Positions 50,898-60,017 are shown, counted from the first letter of the stretch. The stretch is 64,000 nt of DNA from HGM04593 sp045591315 (GCA_045591315.1 JAZNSN010000040.1:25353-89352), one strand, 5' to 3'. The notes: generated by a model from the letters alone, not told the origin. Translations and numbers: made by a program.

Positions 50898-52088
50898 TTA
50901 CTTTATCACTCCCAATTCCTTGCCTACCTTTATGAAGGCATTGATAGCCTTGTCGAGGTGTTCCTGTTCATGAGCAGCAGAGAGCTGTACACGGATACGT
51001 GCCTCGCCTTTAGGTACAACTGGATAATAGAAACCGGTCACAAAGATGCCCTCTTCGGCCATTTTCTGAGCAAACACCTGTGACAGAGGAGCATCGTAAA
51101 GCATTACTGCGCAGATAGCCGACTGAGTAGGCTTGATGTCAAAGCCGGCAGCAAGCATCCTGTCACGGAAATAGTTCACGTTGTTCTGCAGCTTCGTGTG
51201 GAGCGCATCACTTTCGGCAAGCATCTTGAAGACCTCAATTGACGCACCTACTACTGATGGCGGCAATGAGTTGGAGAACAGATAAGGACGTGAACGCTGA
51301 CGCAACATGTCTATTATCTCCTTACGGCCTGTCGTAAAGCCGCCCACAGCACCACCGAACGCCTTGCCGAGAGTACCGGTAAAGATATCGATACGCCCGT
51401 AGCAGCCGAACTGCTCTGCCACACCATGACCGGTAGGACCTACAACGCCTGCAGAGTGTGACTCATCGACCATAACAAGCGCATCGTACTTCTCTGCCAA
51501 GTCGCATATCTTGTCCATCGGAGCCACATTTCCGTCCATAGAGAAGACACCGTCGGTAACTATAATGCGGTAACGCTGGGCCTGAGCCTCCTGCAGGCAA
51601 CGCTCCAGATCGGCCATGTCAGCATTGGCATAGCGATAACGCTGAGCCTTGCAAAGGCGCACGCCATCTATGATTGAAGCATGGTTCAAGGAGTCGGATA
51701 TAATCGCATCCTCTGCTGTAAAAAGTGGCTCGAAAAGACCACCGTTGGCATCGAAGCATGCAGCATAAAGTATCGTATCTTCTGTCTTGAAATAATCGGC
51801 AATAGCCTTCTCAAGAGTTTTGTGATAATCCTGGGTACCGCAAATGAAGCGCACTGAAGACATACCGTATCCGCGCTCTTCCATAGCCTCCTGAGCCGCC
51901 TTCATCAAGCGAGGATTGTTCGACAGGCCAAGATAGTTGTTGGCACAGAAATTAAGGGCCTTTGAGCCGTCTTCGAGTGTAATCTCGGCAAACTGCTGGG
52001 ATGCAATATTGCGTTCTCTCTTGTACAAGCCGGCCTCATCTATCGCAGCCAGCTCATTCTGCAAATGTTGTTGGAACTTTCCGTACAT
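50898..52088 (-). CDS. kbl: Glycine C-acetyltransferase (2-amino-3-ketobutyrate CoA ligase)
   Basis: 396 residues. A PLP enzyme of the alpha-oxoamine synthase family: NFCANNYLGLSNNPRL near residue 46, GYGMSSVRFICGTQDYHK near 72, DESHSAGVVGPTGHG near 208, and the PLP lysine in FTGTLGKAFGGAVGG near 242. Splits 2-amino-3-oxobutyrate with CoA to glycine and acetyl-CoA. Diverges from tdh, which makes that substrate. Serine palmitoyltransferase is a paralogue, but the N-terminal wording (YGKFQQHLQNELAAIDEAGL) points to Kbl. Confidence 0.93.
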   Translation of the reverse strand: MYGKFQQHLQNELAAIDEAGLYKRERNIASQQFAEITLEDGSKALNFCANNYLGLSNNPRLMKAAQEAMEERGYGMSSVRFICGTQDYHKTLEKAIADYFKTEDTILYAACFDANGGLFEPLFTAEDAIISDSLNHASIIDGVRLCKAQRYRYANADMADLERCLQEAQAQRYRIIVTDGVFSMDGNVAPMDKICDLAEKYDALVMVDESHSAGVVGPTGHGVAEQFGCYGRIDIFTGTLGKAFGGAVGGFTTGRKEIIDMLRQRSRPYLFSNSLPPSVVGASIEVFKMLAESDALHTKLQNNVNYFRDRMLAAGFDIKPTQSAICAVMLYDAPLSQVFAQKMAEEGIFVTGFYYPVVPKGEARIRVQLSAAHEQEHLDKAINAFIKVGKELGVIK

Positions 52089-52137
52089 AGTCTTGTATTA
52101 TTAAGTTCGTGAATAATCGTTGTCAAATGCTTTGTTA

Positions 52138-52168
52138 CAAATTTACCTTTTTATTGAATAATATCAAA
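52138..52168 (-). promoter_or_regulatory. Promoter of kbl
   Basis: On the minus strand TTTG (52168-52165) and TAAATTTG (52145-52138) are 19 bases apart, matching both consensus elements. Leader of about 45 bases. Confidence 0.65.
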
Positions 52169-52240
52169 AAAGCGATAAAAATATTCTGCTTTTTAACTCA
52201 AAAAAACATTGGGAGAGGAGAAGATTTACAAAAATACTTG

Positions 52241-52248
52241 TAACTTTG
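52241..52248 (+). promoter_or_regulatory. -7 box of the threonine dehydrogenase gene
   Basis: TAACTTTG fits TAnnTTTG, 41 bases before the start codon. No clear -33 element. The kbl and tdh promoters share a 200-base divergent gap. Confidence 0.5.
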
Positions 52249-52288
52249 AAAAAACATTGACTGCAGAAACTCCAAGCTATATATAATT

Positions 52289-53245
52289 ATGAAGAATGTA
52301 CTTGTTATCGGTTCTACCGGCCAGATAGGTTCGGAGCTTACAATGAAGTTGCGCAACATGATACCCGACGGGAATATTGTTGCCGGTTACATTCCCGGTG
52401 CAGAGCCAAAGGGAATACTCCTTGAAAGCGGCCCGGCCGAAGAGGCTAATGTAAAGAATGCCCAGCAGCTTGCCGATATTGTAGAGAAATACAAGATTGA
52501 CACCATATATAACCTTGCAGCCTTGCTTTCGGCTGTAGCGGAATCGAAGCCTCTGCTTGCATGGGATATACAGATGAACGGTCTGATAAACATTCTTGAG
52601 ATTGCACGAGAAAAGAAATGCGCGGTGTTCACCCCAAGTTCTATCGGTTCATTCGGCCCCAACACACCTCATGACAACACTCCGCAGGACACAATACAAC
52701 GTCCGCGCACAATGTACGGTGTGACAAAGGTTGCAACCGAGCTCCTGAGCGACTACTATTTCATCAAGTACGGTGTCGATACACGTTCAACACGTTTCCC
52801 AGGCCTTATATCAAACGTAACGCTCCCCGGTGGCGGAACAACAGACTACGCTGTAGAGATTTACTATGCAGCTGTCAAGGGCGAGGATTTTGCATGTCCT
52901 ATTCAGGCTGGCACATTCATGGACATGATGTACATGCCCGATGCTTTGAAAGCTGCTGTTGACATCATGAATGCCGACCCCTCAAGACTCGTTCACCGCA
53001 ATGGTTTCAACGTGGCGTCAATGAGCTTCGACCCGGAGATTATAAAGGCATCAATCCAGAAGTATATCCCCGACTTCAAGATGCACTACGAGTTCGACCC
53101 CGTGCGCCAGGCGATTGCCGACTCATGGCCCAACAAGATGGACGACTCCTGCGCGCGTGAAGAGTGGGACTGGAAGCCGAGCTACGACCTCGACAGCATG
53201 ACTCAGGACATGATAAAGACTCTCCGCGAAAGATTCGGAAAATAA
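52289..53245 (+). CDS. L-threonine 3-dehydrogenase, SDR type
   Basis: 318 residues. An epimerase-like short-chain dehydrogenase that oxidises threonine to 2-amino-3-oxobutyrate with NAD. NAD motif VLVIGSTGQIGSEL at residue 4, catalytic Ser region FTPSSIGSFGPNTP near 116, Y-x3-K in RTMYGVTKVATELL near 140, and FPGLISNVTLPGGGTTDYAV near 172, wording typical of the SDR threonine dehydrogenases. The divergent kbl supplies the next step. Not the zinc-type E. coli Tdh. Confidence 0.9.
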   Translation: MKNVLVIGSTGQIGSELTMKLRNMIPDGNIVAGYIPGAEPKGILLESGPAEEANVKNAQQLADIVEKYKIDTIYNLAALLSAVAESKPLLAWDIQMNGLINILEIAREKKCAVFTPSSIGSFGPNTPHDNTPQDTIQRPRTMYGVTKVATELLSDYYFIKYGVDTRSTRFPGLISNVTLPGGGTTDYAVEIYYAAVKGEDFACPIQAGTFMDMMYMPDALKAAVDIMNADPSRLVHRNGFNVASMSFDPEIIKASIQKYIPDFKMHYEFDPVRQAIADSWPNKMDDSCAREEWDWKPSYDLDSMTQDMIKTLRERFGK

Positions 53246-53259
53246 AATCGCAAAAGCAT

Positions 53260-53310
53260 AGATATTATGAGCGGGATTATCAAAAGGCAATCCCGCTAAT
53301 AATATCTTTT
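53260..53310 (+). terminator. Terminator of the threonine dehydrogenase gene
   Basis: AGATATTATGAGCGGGATT pairs with its complement apart from one mismatch (about 19 bp, 10-base loop), followed by TTTT. Confidence 0.8.
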
Positions 53311-53409
53311 CGAACAATCTTCTGCTGTAAGTGTTACATTTAACAGTACACCGGGCAGTATATGACATACAGCCCGAAAATTGTTTAACTTGAACTTAAC
53401 ACTTATATT

Positions 53410-53565
53410 ATGAAGAAAAGCTATCGTGCTCCGGAAGCGGAGAGCATAAACATTACGAGCAATATCATTGCTGCATCAACAGGAAGCGAAACGCGCAGCT
53501 CGGTCCCTGACACAGGTACCAGAAGCAACAACAGCGGAGGCTGGGGCAATATTTGGAACAACTGA
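53410..53565 (+). CDS. 51-residue peptide of unknown function
   Basis: A small open frame starting ATGAAGAAAAGCTATCGTGC. The peptide begins MKKSYRAPEAESINITSNII and ends RSNNSGGWGNIWNN. The opening MKKxYxxPEAE is a pattern I recognise from many short, lone Bacteroidales proteins. The second half is rich in Ser, Thr, Gly and Asn, with no membrane helix and no Cys. It stands alone between two strong terminators (53260-53310 and 53570-53615), which argues for a real transcription unit. It could be a secreted or modified peptide; no processing enzyme is adjacent. Confidence 0.65.
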   Translation: MKKSYRAPEAESINITSNIIAASTGSETRSSVPDTGTRSNNSGGWGNIWNN

Positions 53566-53569
53566 TACC

Positions 53570-53615
53570 TATAATCATTGAAGCCGGCTATAGAAAGCCG
53601 GCTTCAATGATTATA
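53570..53615. terminator. Bidirectional terminator, small peptide / nadA
   Basis: A perfect 20-bp stem starting TATAATCATTGAAGCCGGCT with a 6-base loop, five bases after the peptide stop and six before the nadA stop. Confidence 0.88.
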
Positions 53616-53620
53616 GCAAC

Positions 53621-54601
53621 TTACTTGGAGAGTTCCAACATTCTTACGATAGGCTTCTTGGCTGCCACACGCAACTCTTCGTCAAGTTCTACGACCGGCC
53701 ACTCATACTTGAGCGTATTATAAAGTTTCTCAAGAGTATTCAGGCGCATGAAACCGCACTCATTGCATGCACACGGGCCTGTTGACGGCGGCACAGGCAA
53801 GAATGTCTTGCCGGGACAACGCTTCATCATCTCATGCAGTATTCCGCTCTCTGTAGCCACAATGAACTCCGCAGCATCGCTCTTCTCTGCGTATGAAAGT
53901 ATTGCAGCCGTAGAACCGATGAAGTCGGCAAGCGCAAGCACTCCGCTTTTGCATTCGGGATGCGCGAGTACCTTTGCATCGGGATGAGCAGCCTTCAGCT
54001 CCACAATCTTCTCTATCGAGAACTGTTCATGGACATGGCAGCCACCATTCCACAAAAGCATATTGCGGTGAGTTACGGCATTAAGATAGCCTCCGAGGTT
54101 CTTGTCGGGAGCAAATATTATCTTCTCGTCCTTAGGGAAACTCTCCACTATGGCACGTGCATTGGTTGACGTCACCACAATATCGGTATGTGCCTTCACG
54201 GCAGCCGAAGTGTTTACATAGGCAACCACCTTGTAACCCGGATGTTCAGCCTTGAACTTTGCAAGTTCCTCGGCAGGGCAGCTTTCGGCAAGTGAACAGC
54301 CGGCATTAAGGTCGGGAATAAGAACCTTCTTTTCGGGTGAAAGAATCTTGTTTGTCTCGGCCATGAAATGCACGCCGCACATCACAAGGATATCGGCAGT
54401 TGTCTTTTCTGCTATCTGAGCCAGAGCCAGGCTGTCACCTACGAAATCGGCAACATCCTGTATATCACCGTCTGTATAATAATGTGCAAGCACCACAGCA
54501 TTCTTCTCCTCACACAAGCGGCGGATTCTAGCCTTGAGATCCACATCCGCAGGGATAGCCTCATCGATATATCCCTTATCAATCCATTCTTGCTTAATCA
54601 T
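53621..54601 (-). CDS. nadA: Quinolinate synthase
   Basis: 326 residues from the ATG at 54601. Condenses iminoaspartate and dihydroxyacetone phosphate in NAD synthesis. Motifs AVVLAHYYTDGDIQDVADFV near residue 38 and VMCGVHFMAETNKILSP near 75, and the three 4Fe-4S cysteines at VMCGV, HPECKSG and CACNECGFM. nadB and nadC are not in the window. No clear promoter found in 54602-54689. Confidence 0.96.
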   Translation of the reverse strand: MIKQEWIDKGYIDEAIPADVDLKARIRRLCEEKNAVVLAHYYTDGDIQDVADFVGDSLALAQIAEKTTADILVMCGVHFMAETNKILSPEKKVLIPDLNAGCSLAESCPAEELAKFKAEHPGYKVVAYVNTSAAVKAHTDIVVTSTNARAIVESFPKDEKIIFAPDKNLGGYLNAVTHRNMLLWNGGCHVHEQFSIEKIVELKAAHPDAKVLAHPECKSGVLALADFIGSTAAILSYAEKSDAAEFIVATESGILHEMMKRCPGKTFLPVPPSTGPCACNECGFMRLNTLEKLYNTLKYEWPVVELDEELRVAAKKPIVRMLELSK

Positions 54602-54689
54602 AATTATTACATTTATTAGACAACACTGTTTCTTCGGGCTAAGATACAAAAAAATAGCTCACGGAAGAATAATATATACAAGCCAATTA

Positions 54690-55235
54690 TTACAATTTCA
54701 TGGAGAAATATATTCCGCAATCGCCATTGGAGCCGACTATCGGCGAAAGTGCAATGTCATGTTTCTTGGCATACTTTGTCGTAAACAGGAAAGCACTGCC
54801 CACGCCTATTGCCGCGCCGGCAATGACATCCCATGCATCATGTTTCCTGGAATAGACTCTGCCCCATGCTACATATCCGCTGACGATGTATGCCGGAACT
54901 CCCCACTTCCAGCCATAACGCTTCTGGAGGAACGTTGCTCCAGCAAACGAGAAACCGGAATGGTTTGACGGGAACGAATGACGGTCACTGCCGTCGGGAC
55001 GCTCTTTCTTTACGGTATATTTCAAGGCATAACTTACAGCAACCGATGCAACAAGCGATTCACCCAGTTGCAACAGGCCTTTGTAATCACCCTTTGACAA
55101 AGCGACTCCTGCACCCACAAGAGCCGGTGCAAACATCGTTATGTCGGTAGTCGTCTCAATAGTCTTGCGCGACTGCGCCATCACCTGCAGCCCAGGCAAA
55201 AGCATTGCAAGCAACAGTATCAGTATGCGGTTCAT
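54690..55235 (-). CDS. PAP2-family phosphatase, periplasmic
   Basis: 181 residues from the ATG at 55235. Signal peptide MNRILILLLAMLLPGLQVMAQ. The three phosphatase motifs are present: K-x6-RP (KYTVKKERP near residue 90), PSNH (SFPSNHSGFSF, Asn for the usual Gly) and R-x5-H-x3-D (RVYSRKHDAWD near 143). It may remove phosphate from a lipid such as undecaprenyl diphosphate or phosphatidylglycerophosphate, or act as a soluble acid phosphatase. Own promoter; no partner gene. Confidence 0.88.
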   Translation of the reverse strand: MNRILILLLAMLLPGLQVMAQSRKTIETTTDITMFAPALVGAGVALSKGDYKGLLQLGESLVASVAVSYALKYTVKKERPDGSDRHSFPSNHSGFSFAGATFLQKRYGWKWGVPAYIVSGYVAWGRVYSRKHDAWDVIAGAAIGVGSAFLFTTKYAKKHDIALSPIVGSNGDCGIYFSMKL

Positions 55236-55256
55236 AATATCGTCTTTATCATGGAG

Positions 55257-55264
55257 CAAATATA
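55257..55264 (-). promoter_or_regulatory. -7 box of the PAP2 gene
   Basis: TATATTTG on the minus strand, 22 bases before the ATG at 55235, which also supports that start over the upstream frame opening. Confidence 0.45.
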
Positions 55265-55339
55265 CATCTATTTCCTCTTCCATAGGCACCCGATAATATT
55301 TTTTTAGAAGGAAGAGAGTAATTTTTCAATGCTAATCCT

Positions 55340-55347
55340 TATCTTAG
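55340..55347 (+). promoter_or_regulatory. -7 box (TATCTTAG) of the TRIC gene
   Basis: TATCTTAG, followed by CA as in the two TATATTAGCA sites, stands 20 bases before the start codon. Confidence 0.4.
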
Positions 55348-55366
55348 CACGATTTTAAGAAACATA

Positions 55367-56026
55367 ATGGAACTTTTCAACAGTATATTGAACTGGTTAG
55401 GCAACATTACCTTGCTGCAGATAATTGATTTTGTGGGAACATTTGCCTTTGCCATAAGCGGAATACGCCTGGCTTCGGCCAAACAGTTCGACTGGTTCGG
55501 AGCATACGTAGTAGGTGCAGCAACCGCCATCGGCGGCGGAACGTTACGCGATGTAATGCTCGACGTGCCGGTATTCTGGATGCACGACGGTTTCTATCTA
55601 TCATGTACGGGCCTTGCTTTGGTATGGGTAATACTGTTCCGCCGTTACCTGATACACATGCACAATACATTCTTCATCTTCGACGCCATCGGCCTTGCGC
55701 TGTTCACCATTGTGGGAATACAGAAGACACTCGACTGCGGACTCCCTATCTGGGTAGCAGTAGTAATGGGTACGATGACCGGTGCAGCCGGCGGTGTCAT
55801 ACGTGACGTGCTTATCAATGAAGAGCCGCTTATCTTCCGAAAGGAAATCTATGCCATGGCATGCGTTGTCGGAGGAATTGTATTCGGAATATGCAACTGG
55901 TTCGGTCTTGCATCAGAAATAACCTTGCCGGCATGCGGTACAGCCGTTTTCCTTACACGAGTGCTTGCCGTAAAGCATCATATATGCCTGCCTACCCTCA
56001 AATCGGAGGATGAACCGGCAGCATAA
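55367..56026 (+). CDS. TRIC-family cation channel (UPF0126)
   Basis: 219 residues with seven helices made of two repeats. The first repeat has FAFAISGIRLASAKQFDWFG and AIGGGTLRDVML, the second GAAGGVIRDVLINEEPLIF; the GGG/AGG kinks form the pore in prokaryotic TRIC channels. Conducts monovalent cations in known members. Stands alone between its own promoter and a strong terminator. Confidence 0.92.
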   Translation: MELFNSILNWLGNITLLQIIDFVGTFAFAISGIRLASAKQFDWFGAYVVGAATAIGGGTLRDVMLDVPVFWMHDGFYLSCTGLALVWVILFRRYLIHMHNTFFIFDAIGLALFTIVGIQKTLDCGLPIWVAVVMGTMTGAAGGVIRDVLINEEPLIFRKEIYAMACVVGGIVFGICNWFGLASEITLPACGTAVFLTRVLAVKHHICLPTLKSEDEPAA

Positions 56027-56068
56027 AAACAGTATCGGCCACGAAAATCCGTGGCCGATACTGTTTTT
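56025..56068. terminator. Bidirectional terminator, TRIC / second GH20
   Basis: A perfect 19-bp stem beginning AAAAACAGTATCGGCCACG with a 6-base loop and T/A ends on both strands, between convergent genes. Confidence 0.88.
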
Positions 56069-56089
56069 ATGCTTTATGCATTAAGGTAT

Positions 56090-59000
56090 TTACCTAACAA
56101 GTATTTTTTTGCCGTCAACTATATATATTCCCTTGACCGGGTTTTCCACCTTACGGCCTTGCAGGTCGTAAATACCTTTTACCTCTACATTTTCACCTTG
56201 CACATTATCTATGCCTGTATTATTGCCCTGAGTATAGGTGACTGTAATTGCTATATTCTTTGCAACGTACGCAAGTTCTTCATATACGGCATCACTCTCT
56301 TTAACGCTGTAACCTTCAATAATCGGAGTGAGCAAAGTGTATTGGTCACCGCCTTTTACATAACGCGAACCGCTGTCAAGCAAGTTGCCCTCCTCATCAA
56401 CACATCTGTATGATACAGTGAAATAAGGATGTGGCTTGTAGCGATAGATTATGAACGGATGTCCTTCGTCCCATCCGGTAAATGTATTGTTTGCATTGCC
56501 GTTCCAATAGTAGCTGTTGCTTGTGCCCTGAATGCTCCAGGTCGCAGTACTTTCATCGAAAGTAAATATGAAGGTCTCTGGCGTGTTGCTGCCTGTGACA
56601 AGCGAGCCGCGCAGCAGCTGAGGAATGCAGATGCCGTAATTGTTCATAACGGTGAAACGGTTGCCGTCACCCTCAAGGTTCCACACAAACGCTGGATTGG
56701 CATCACTTATGCCGTTTGTGGTTGTTATACCGGCACCCACTGCAGCAACGCTGAGAAAACCGCTGCGTGCAGCCTCATCCTTGGCATTATAAATGAGGTA
56801 TGATGCACCGCCCTCCAGTTCTGTAACAGCCTCGCCTACAGCAGCTGCACCCATTATGCCCTCGCAGTCGTAATAGACTTCAATGACAGTATCTTCGCTT
56901 GGGGTAAAGACGGGGTCACCTTCCCAATTATTTCCGATACAGGTGTAGAACACCAGTGCTGGGTCGGTTACTGTGTGGCTGCTGCCTATACTGCAAGGTA
57001 CATCGACTGCAGCAATAAGGTTGCCGTCCATCGTGTAGCAGTTATATGTAACGTTGTATGATGTACGCTTGAGGGTAACCTTTACTGTAATGTTGGCATC
57101 GACGCTGTCGAACACTGGTGCCTCTGATGTACCAGTCGTTTCGTATGCCACAATACCGTGGTTGGCAACCTGCGGAGCAATGGCTGTGAATGACATGCCT
57201 GCTGTTGCTGCCTTGTGGGCAGTGAGCAAGAGGTTACCCTCTTCGTCACGACACTCAAAGGTTACAAGAAAAGCCTTCTCATAGACCCACCCTGTACCTT
57301 GGGGGTAGATACCTCCCTTGTTAAGAGTATTGGGGTTAGTCGCAGCACGTTCGGGCATCGGATAAAGCGCACCGTCACCGGCCATAATGCTGAAGTCGCC
57401 GCTCCTTGTATTATAGATATTGGTTAGTGCTACGCCATTGCTGCCAAGAGCAACCGGTGCAGCAGTGCCGCTTATGTATCGTCCTGTTGCAACGTTACGC
57501 AGTTTCATTTCCTGACCATTAGCCGTTACAGAAGCATCAACGACCTCCCACACATCGGCACCATACATCTGTTGCGCGGCTGTCACGGTTGCGTCACCAT
57601 TGTCATAGAGGCTCCATCCTTTGAAACGCTCGGTATTGTTTATAATGCGATAGTATGTTCCCGAAACAGGATATTCGATTTCTACAGACGCTGAAGCTAC
57701 CGGACGGAACTCCCATATACCGCCGTTTCCATCGGCCGGGTCACTCCATAGATTAATGGAGTAATTCTGTCCGGGACCTGCATAGTTGAGGCACATATTA
57801 CCATTAGATACCTTTTGGCTACGTATGCTGTAGTTGTAATTGTTGCCGTTCTGCGCATACACCTTGTCACCCAGAATAAAGTCGTAATGACGGTTGTTCT
57901 CGTCATAGTCCCAACGGCCTGTGTTGTTCTCGGCTGTAGGTGTGCCTTTTACCGAACCGTTCGGTTTCGCCTTATTCACTATTGCCCAGCGTTCGGGATT
58001 ATTCGGGTCCTGCATGAATGCCCACAACTGATAATCGTACCCTGCGTTGCTCTCATCGTCTATTATTTCGCTGTTCCAAAGACGACCGGCTGGTGCTGTG
58101 CCTGTCTTGTCGGCGATGTTCATTCCTTCGCGCAACAACTGTATGCAACGGCCGGCACGGGCATCAGTAGCCGTACTCACAATGCGGTACCATGTCTTCT
58201 CCACATCGGTCGATATGGTCGGCATAACCTTTCCGCCGGTGCTACCGTCGCCGTCAAGAATGTAGTGACGACCGTAGTCGTAGCTGTTGTAGTTAAGCAG
58301 AAGGGTATCCTTGGTGATTCGCTCCTGGAAGTCGCTGAAATTCTTTTTTGCAGCCGGCGTCCAGCCAGTCTCGGCGATAGCTGTAAGACGTGGCAGAGCC
58401 AGATACTCAAGCAAATCGTTATCCTGCACATGCTCTGTCCAGAAGGTACCCTGTACACCGACGTAGTATTTGTGCAGGTTTGTTGGAACACTTGCAGGAA
58501 TGGGCACATAGTCATATACAGCCTTTACATTGTCTGTTCCGTAGCCGGCAACCTTCGGTTCATCGGCATCGGTGCTCTGGCGACGGTTGATGTAGTATGG
58601 TACCTGCGTGGTAATGATAGATTTCATACCATACTGAGCGGCCTTCAGAGCACATGGCTGCGCATTGCCAATCTCCCAACACATCATTGTACCGCCCGTG
58701 CCTTTTATGAGTTCCTCATCAGTACCACCGGCTGTCAGGCTCTCATTCCACATTATCACAGTGCGCTTCTTGTCGCCCTCTTTTGATGTAACATAATCCG
58801 ACAACTTGCGTACAAAGTGCGACTGCAGCTGGCGCACATTGGTCAATCCCAGCTCCTGCATCATTGCCTGACACTCTGCGTTGCTCTGCCAAGCGTTTGT
58901 AGGCGTCTCATCGCCACCGATGTGAATCTGGCTGTAGGGGAACACTTCTATTATCTCATCCAGCACATCCTTCGCAAATTGCAACACCAATGGGCTTGCC

Positions 59001-59929
59001 ACATTCAGCACATCGGCGAAAACACCTCCGTTTACCTGCACGTTGTGTGCTCCGTTAGGATTGCAGCTGAATTCGGGATAGGCAGTATTGACAGCACAAG
59101 AGTGACCGGGGAACTCAACTTCGGGCACAACCTCGATATGAAGCTCTGCCGCGTATGCAACAATCTCGCGGCACTCCTCCTGAGTATAGAAATATGGGCC
59201 GTACGGCTCGCCTGTATAGTATCCGCCATATACGCGGTCGGTAATCCAGTTGTCGTTGCGTGTAGCTCCAACTGTTGTCAAACGAGGGTATTTCTTCACT
59301 TCAAAACGCCATCCCTGGTCATCGGTAAGATGCCAGTGGAAGCGGTTCATCTTGTAATAAGACATTACATCGAGCATACGTTTTATCTGCTCAATGCTGA
59401 AGTAATGACGGCTTACATCAAGCATAAAACCGCGATACTCGAAGCGAGGAGCATCGACGATACTTACAACCGGCAATGAATATTCTGTTATGGCAGGGTC
59501 CTTTACTCCTGCCATAACATTTGCCGGCAGCATCTTCTTTATACTCTGAAAAGCATAGAAGAAGCCGTTGGAGCAGTTTGCAGAGATATCAATGCCTTCG
59601 GCAGTGATATCAAGCGTATATCCCTCGCAGCCCAGTTCTTCATTCCCTTTATACAATGACATCCTTATCAATGCTGCTGCATCGTCATTATTAACCTTGA
59701 CATCATAGCCGGTCACCTCGGTAAAAAGAGTCGCAAACTTTACAGCTTCGGTCTTGAGGCTGTCGGCAAGGTTTCCTGCAGATATTGAGAAACTTTCGGG
59801 AAGAACCATAGTTCCGGTGCCCTTCACCATACTCTTCGGCAGTGGGGTAAGATTTACACTGCTATCGGCTCTCATTGCCACCGGCATTGACAACAAGGCA
59901 ATGATTGATAATAGTAGAAATTTTTTCAT
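56090..59929 (-). CDS. Large GH20 beta-N-acetylhexosaminidase with MucBP-like repeats and sorting tail
   Basis: About 1279 residues from the ATG at 59929 (another ATG at 59941). Signal peptide MKKFLLLSIIALLSMPVAMRA. GH20b domain to about 150, then the TIM barrel (EYRGFMLDVSRHYFSIEQIK, MNRFHWHLTDDQGWRFEVKK) with the catalytic pair in IHIGGDETPTNAW near residue 339. Trefoil-like modules lie at about 575-750 and 750-880. Three repeats resembling mucin-binding MucBP domains start at VTFECRDEEGNLL (about 889), VTYNCYTMDGNLI (about 959) and VSYRCVDEEGNLL (about 1170). The tail is IYDLQGRKVENPVKGIYIV. Acts on terminal HexNAc of complex glycans; likely surface-bound. Confidence 0.93.
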   Translation of the reverse strand: MKKFLLLSIIALLSMPVAMRADSSVNLTPLPKSMVKGTGTMVLPESFSISAGNLADSLKTEAVKFATLFTEVTGYDVKVNNDDAAALIRMSLYKGNEELGCEGYTLDITAEGIDISANCSNGFFYAFQSIKKMLPANVMAGVKDPAITEYSLPVVSIVDAPRFEYRGFMLDVSRHYFSIEQIKRMLDVMSYYKMNRFHWHLTDDQGWRFEVKKYPRLTTVGATRNDNWITDRVYGGYYTGEPYGPYFYTQEECREIVAYAAELHIEVVPEVEFPGHSCAVNTAYPEFSCNPNGAHNVQVNGGVFADVLNVASPLVLQFAKDVLDEIIEVFPYSQIHIGGDETPTNAWQSNAECQAMMQELGLTNVRQLQSHFVRKLSDYVTSKEGDKKRTVIMWNESLTAGGTDEELIKGTGGTMMCWEIGNAQPCALKAAQYGMKSIITTQVPYYINRRQSTDADEPKVAGYGTDNVKAVYDYVPIPASVPTNLHKYYVGVQGTFWTEHVQDNDLLEYLALPRLTAIAETGWTPAAKKNFSDFQERITKDTLLLNYNSYDYGRHYILDGDGSTGGKVMPTISTDVEKTWYRIVSTATDARAGRCIQLLREGMNIADKTGTAPAGRLWNSEIIDDESNAGYDYQLWAFMQDPNNPERWAIVNKAKPNGSVKGTPTAENNTGRWDYDENNRHYDFILGDKVYAQNGNNYNYSIRSQKVSNGNMCLNYAGPGQNYSINLWSDPADGNGGIWEFRPVASASVEIEYPVSGTYYRIINNTERFKGWSLYDNGDATVTAAQQMYGADVWEVVDASVTANGQEMKLRNVATGRYISGTAAPVALGSNGVALTNIYNTRSGDFSIMAGDGALYPMPERAATNPNTLNKGGIYPQGTGWVYEKAFLVTFECRDEEGNLLLTAHKAATAGMSFTAIAPQVANHGIVAYETTGTSEAPVFDSVDANITVKVTLKRTSYNVTYNCYTMDGNLIAAVDVPCSIGSSHTVTDPALVFYTCIGNNWEGDPVFTPSEDTVIEVYYDCEGIMGAAAVGEAVTELEGGASYLIYNAKDEAARSGFLSVAAVGAGITTTNGISDANPAFVWNLEGDGNRFTVMNNYGICIPQLLRGSLVTGSNTPETFIFTFDESTATWSIQGTSNSYYWNGNANNTFTGWDEGHPFIIYRYKPHPYFTVSYRCVDEEGNLLDSGSRYVKGGDQYTLLTPIIEGYSVKESDAVYEELAYVAKNIAITVTYTQGNNTGIDNVQGENVEVKGIYDLQGRKVENPVKGIYIVDGKKILVR

Positions 59930-59957
59930 ATCGGTCATCATTTATAGTTGAATGGTA

Positions 59958-59981
59958 CAAAAATAAACAAATAGTTTGTTT
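59958..59981 (-). promoter_or_regulatory. -7 box and adjacent inverted repeat, second GH20
   Basis: TATTTTTG on the minus strand (59965-59958) fits the -7 consensus. Just upstream of it AAACAAA-TAG-TTTGTTT (59965-59981) is a perfect 7-bp inverted repeat in the spacer, a possible operator. Confidence 0.4.
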
Positions 59982-60009
59982 TTATAACATCTGATGTGAT
60001 TTTTTGCAC

Positions 60010-60017
60010 TATCTTCG
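60010..60017 (+). promoter_or_regulatory. -7 box (TATCTTCG) of the TSCPD gene
   Basis: TATCTTCG preceded by TTTTTTGCAC, nearly the same stretch as at 15234-15251 before rlmN. It lies 28 bases before the start codon. Confidence 0.45.

Noticed and set aside
50898..52088. Serine palmitoyltransferase
   Set aside because: The fold is shared, but the divergent threonine dehydrogenase and the N-terminal wording point to kbl.
57815..58786. 323-residue plus-strand frame
   Set aside because: It is the complement of the large GH20 gene; the sequence has no domain sense and is rich in His/Val/Cys as antisense frames are.
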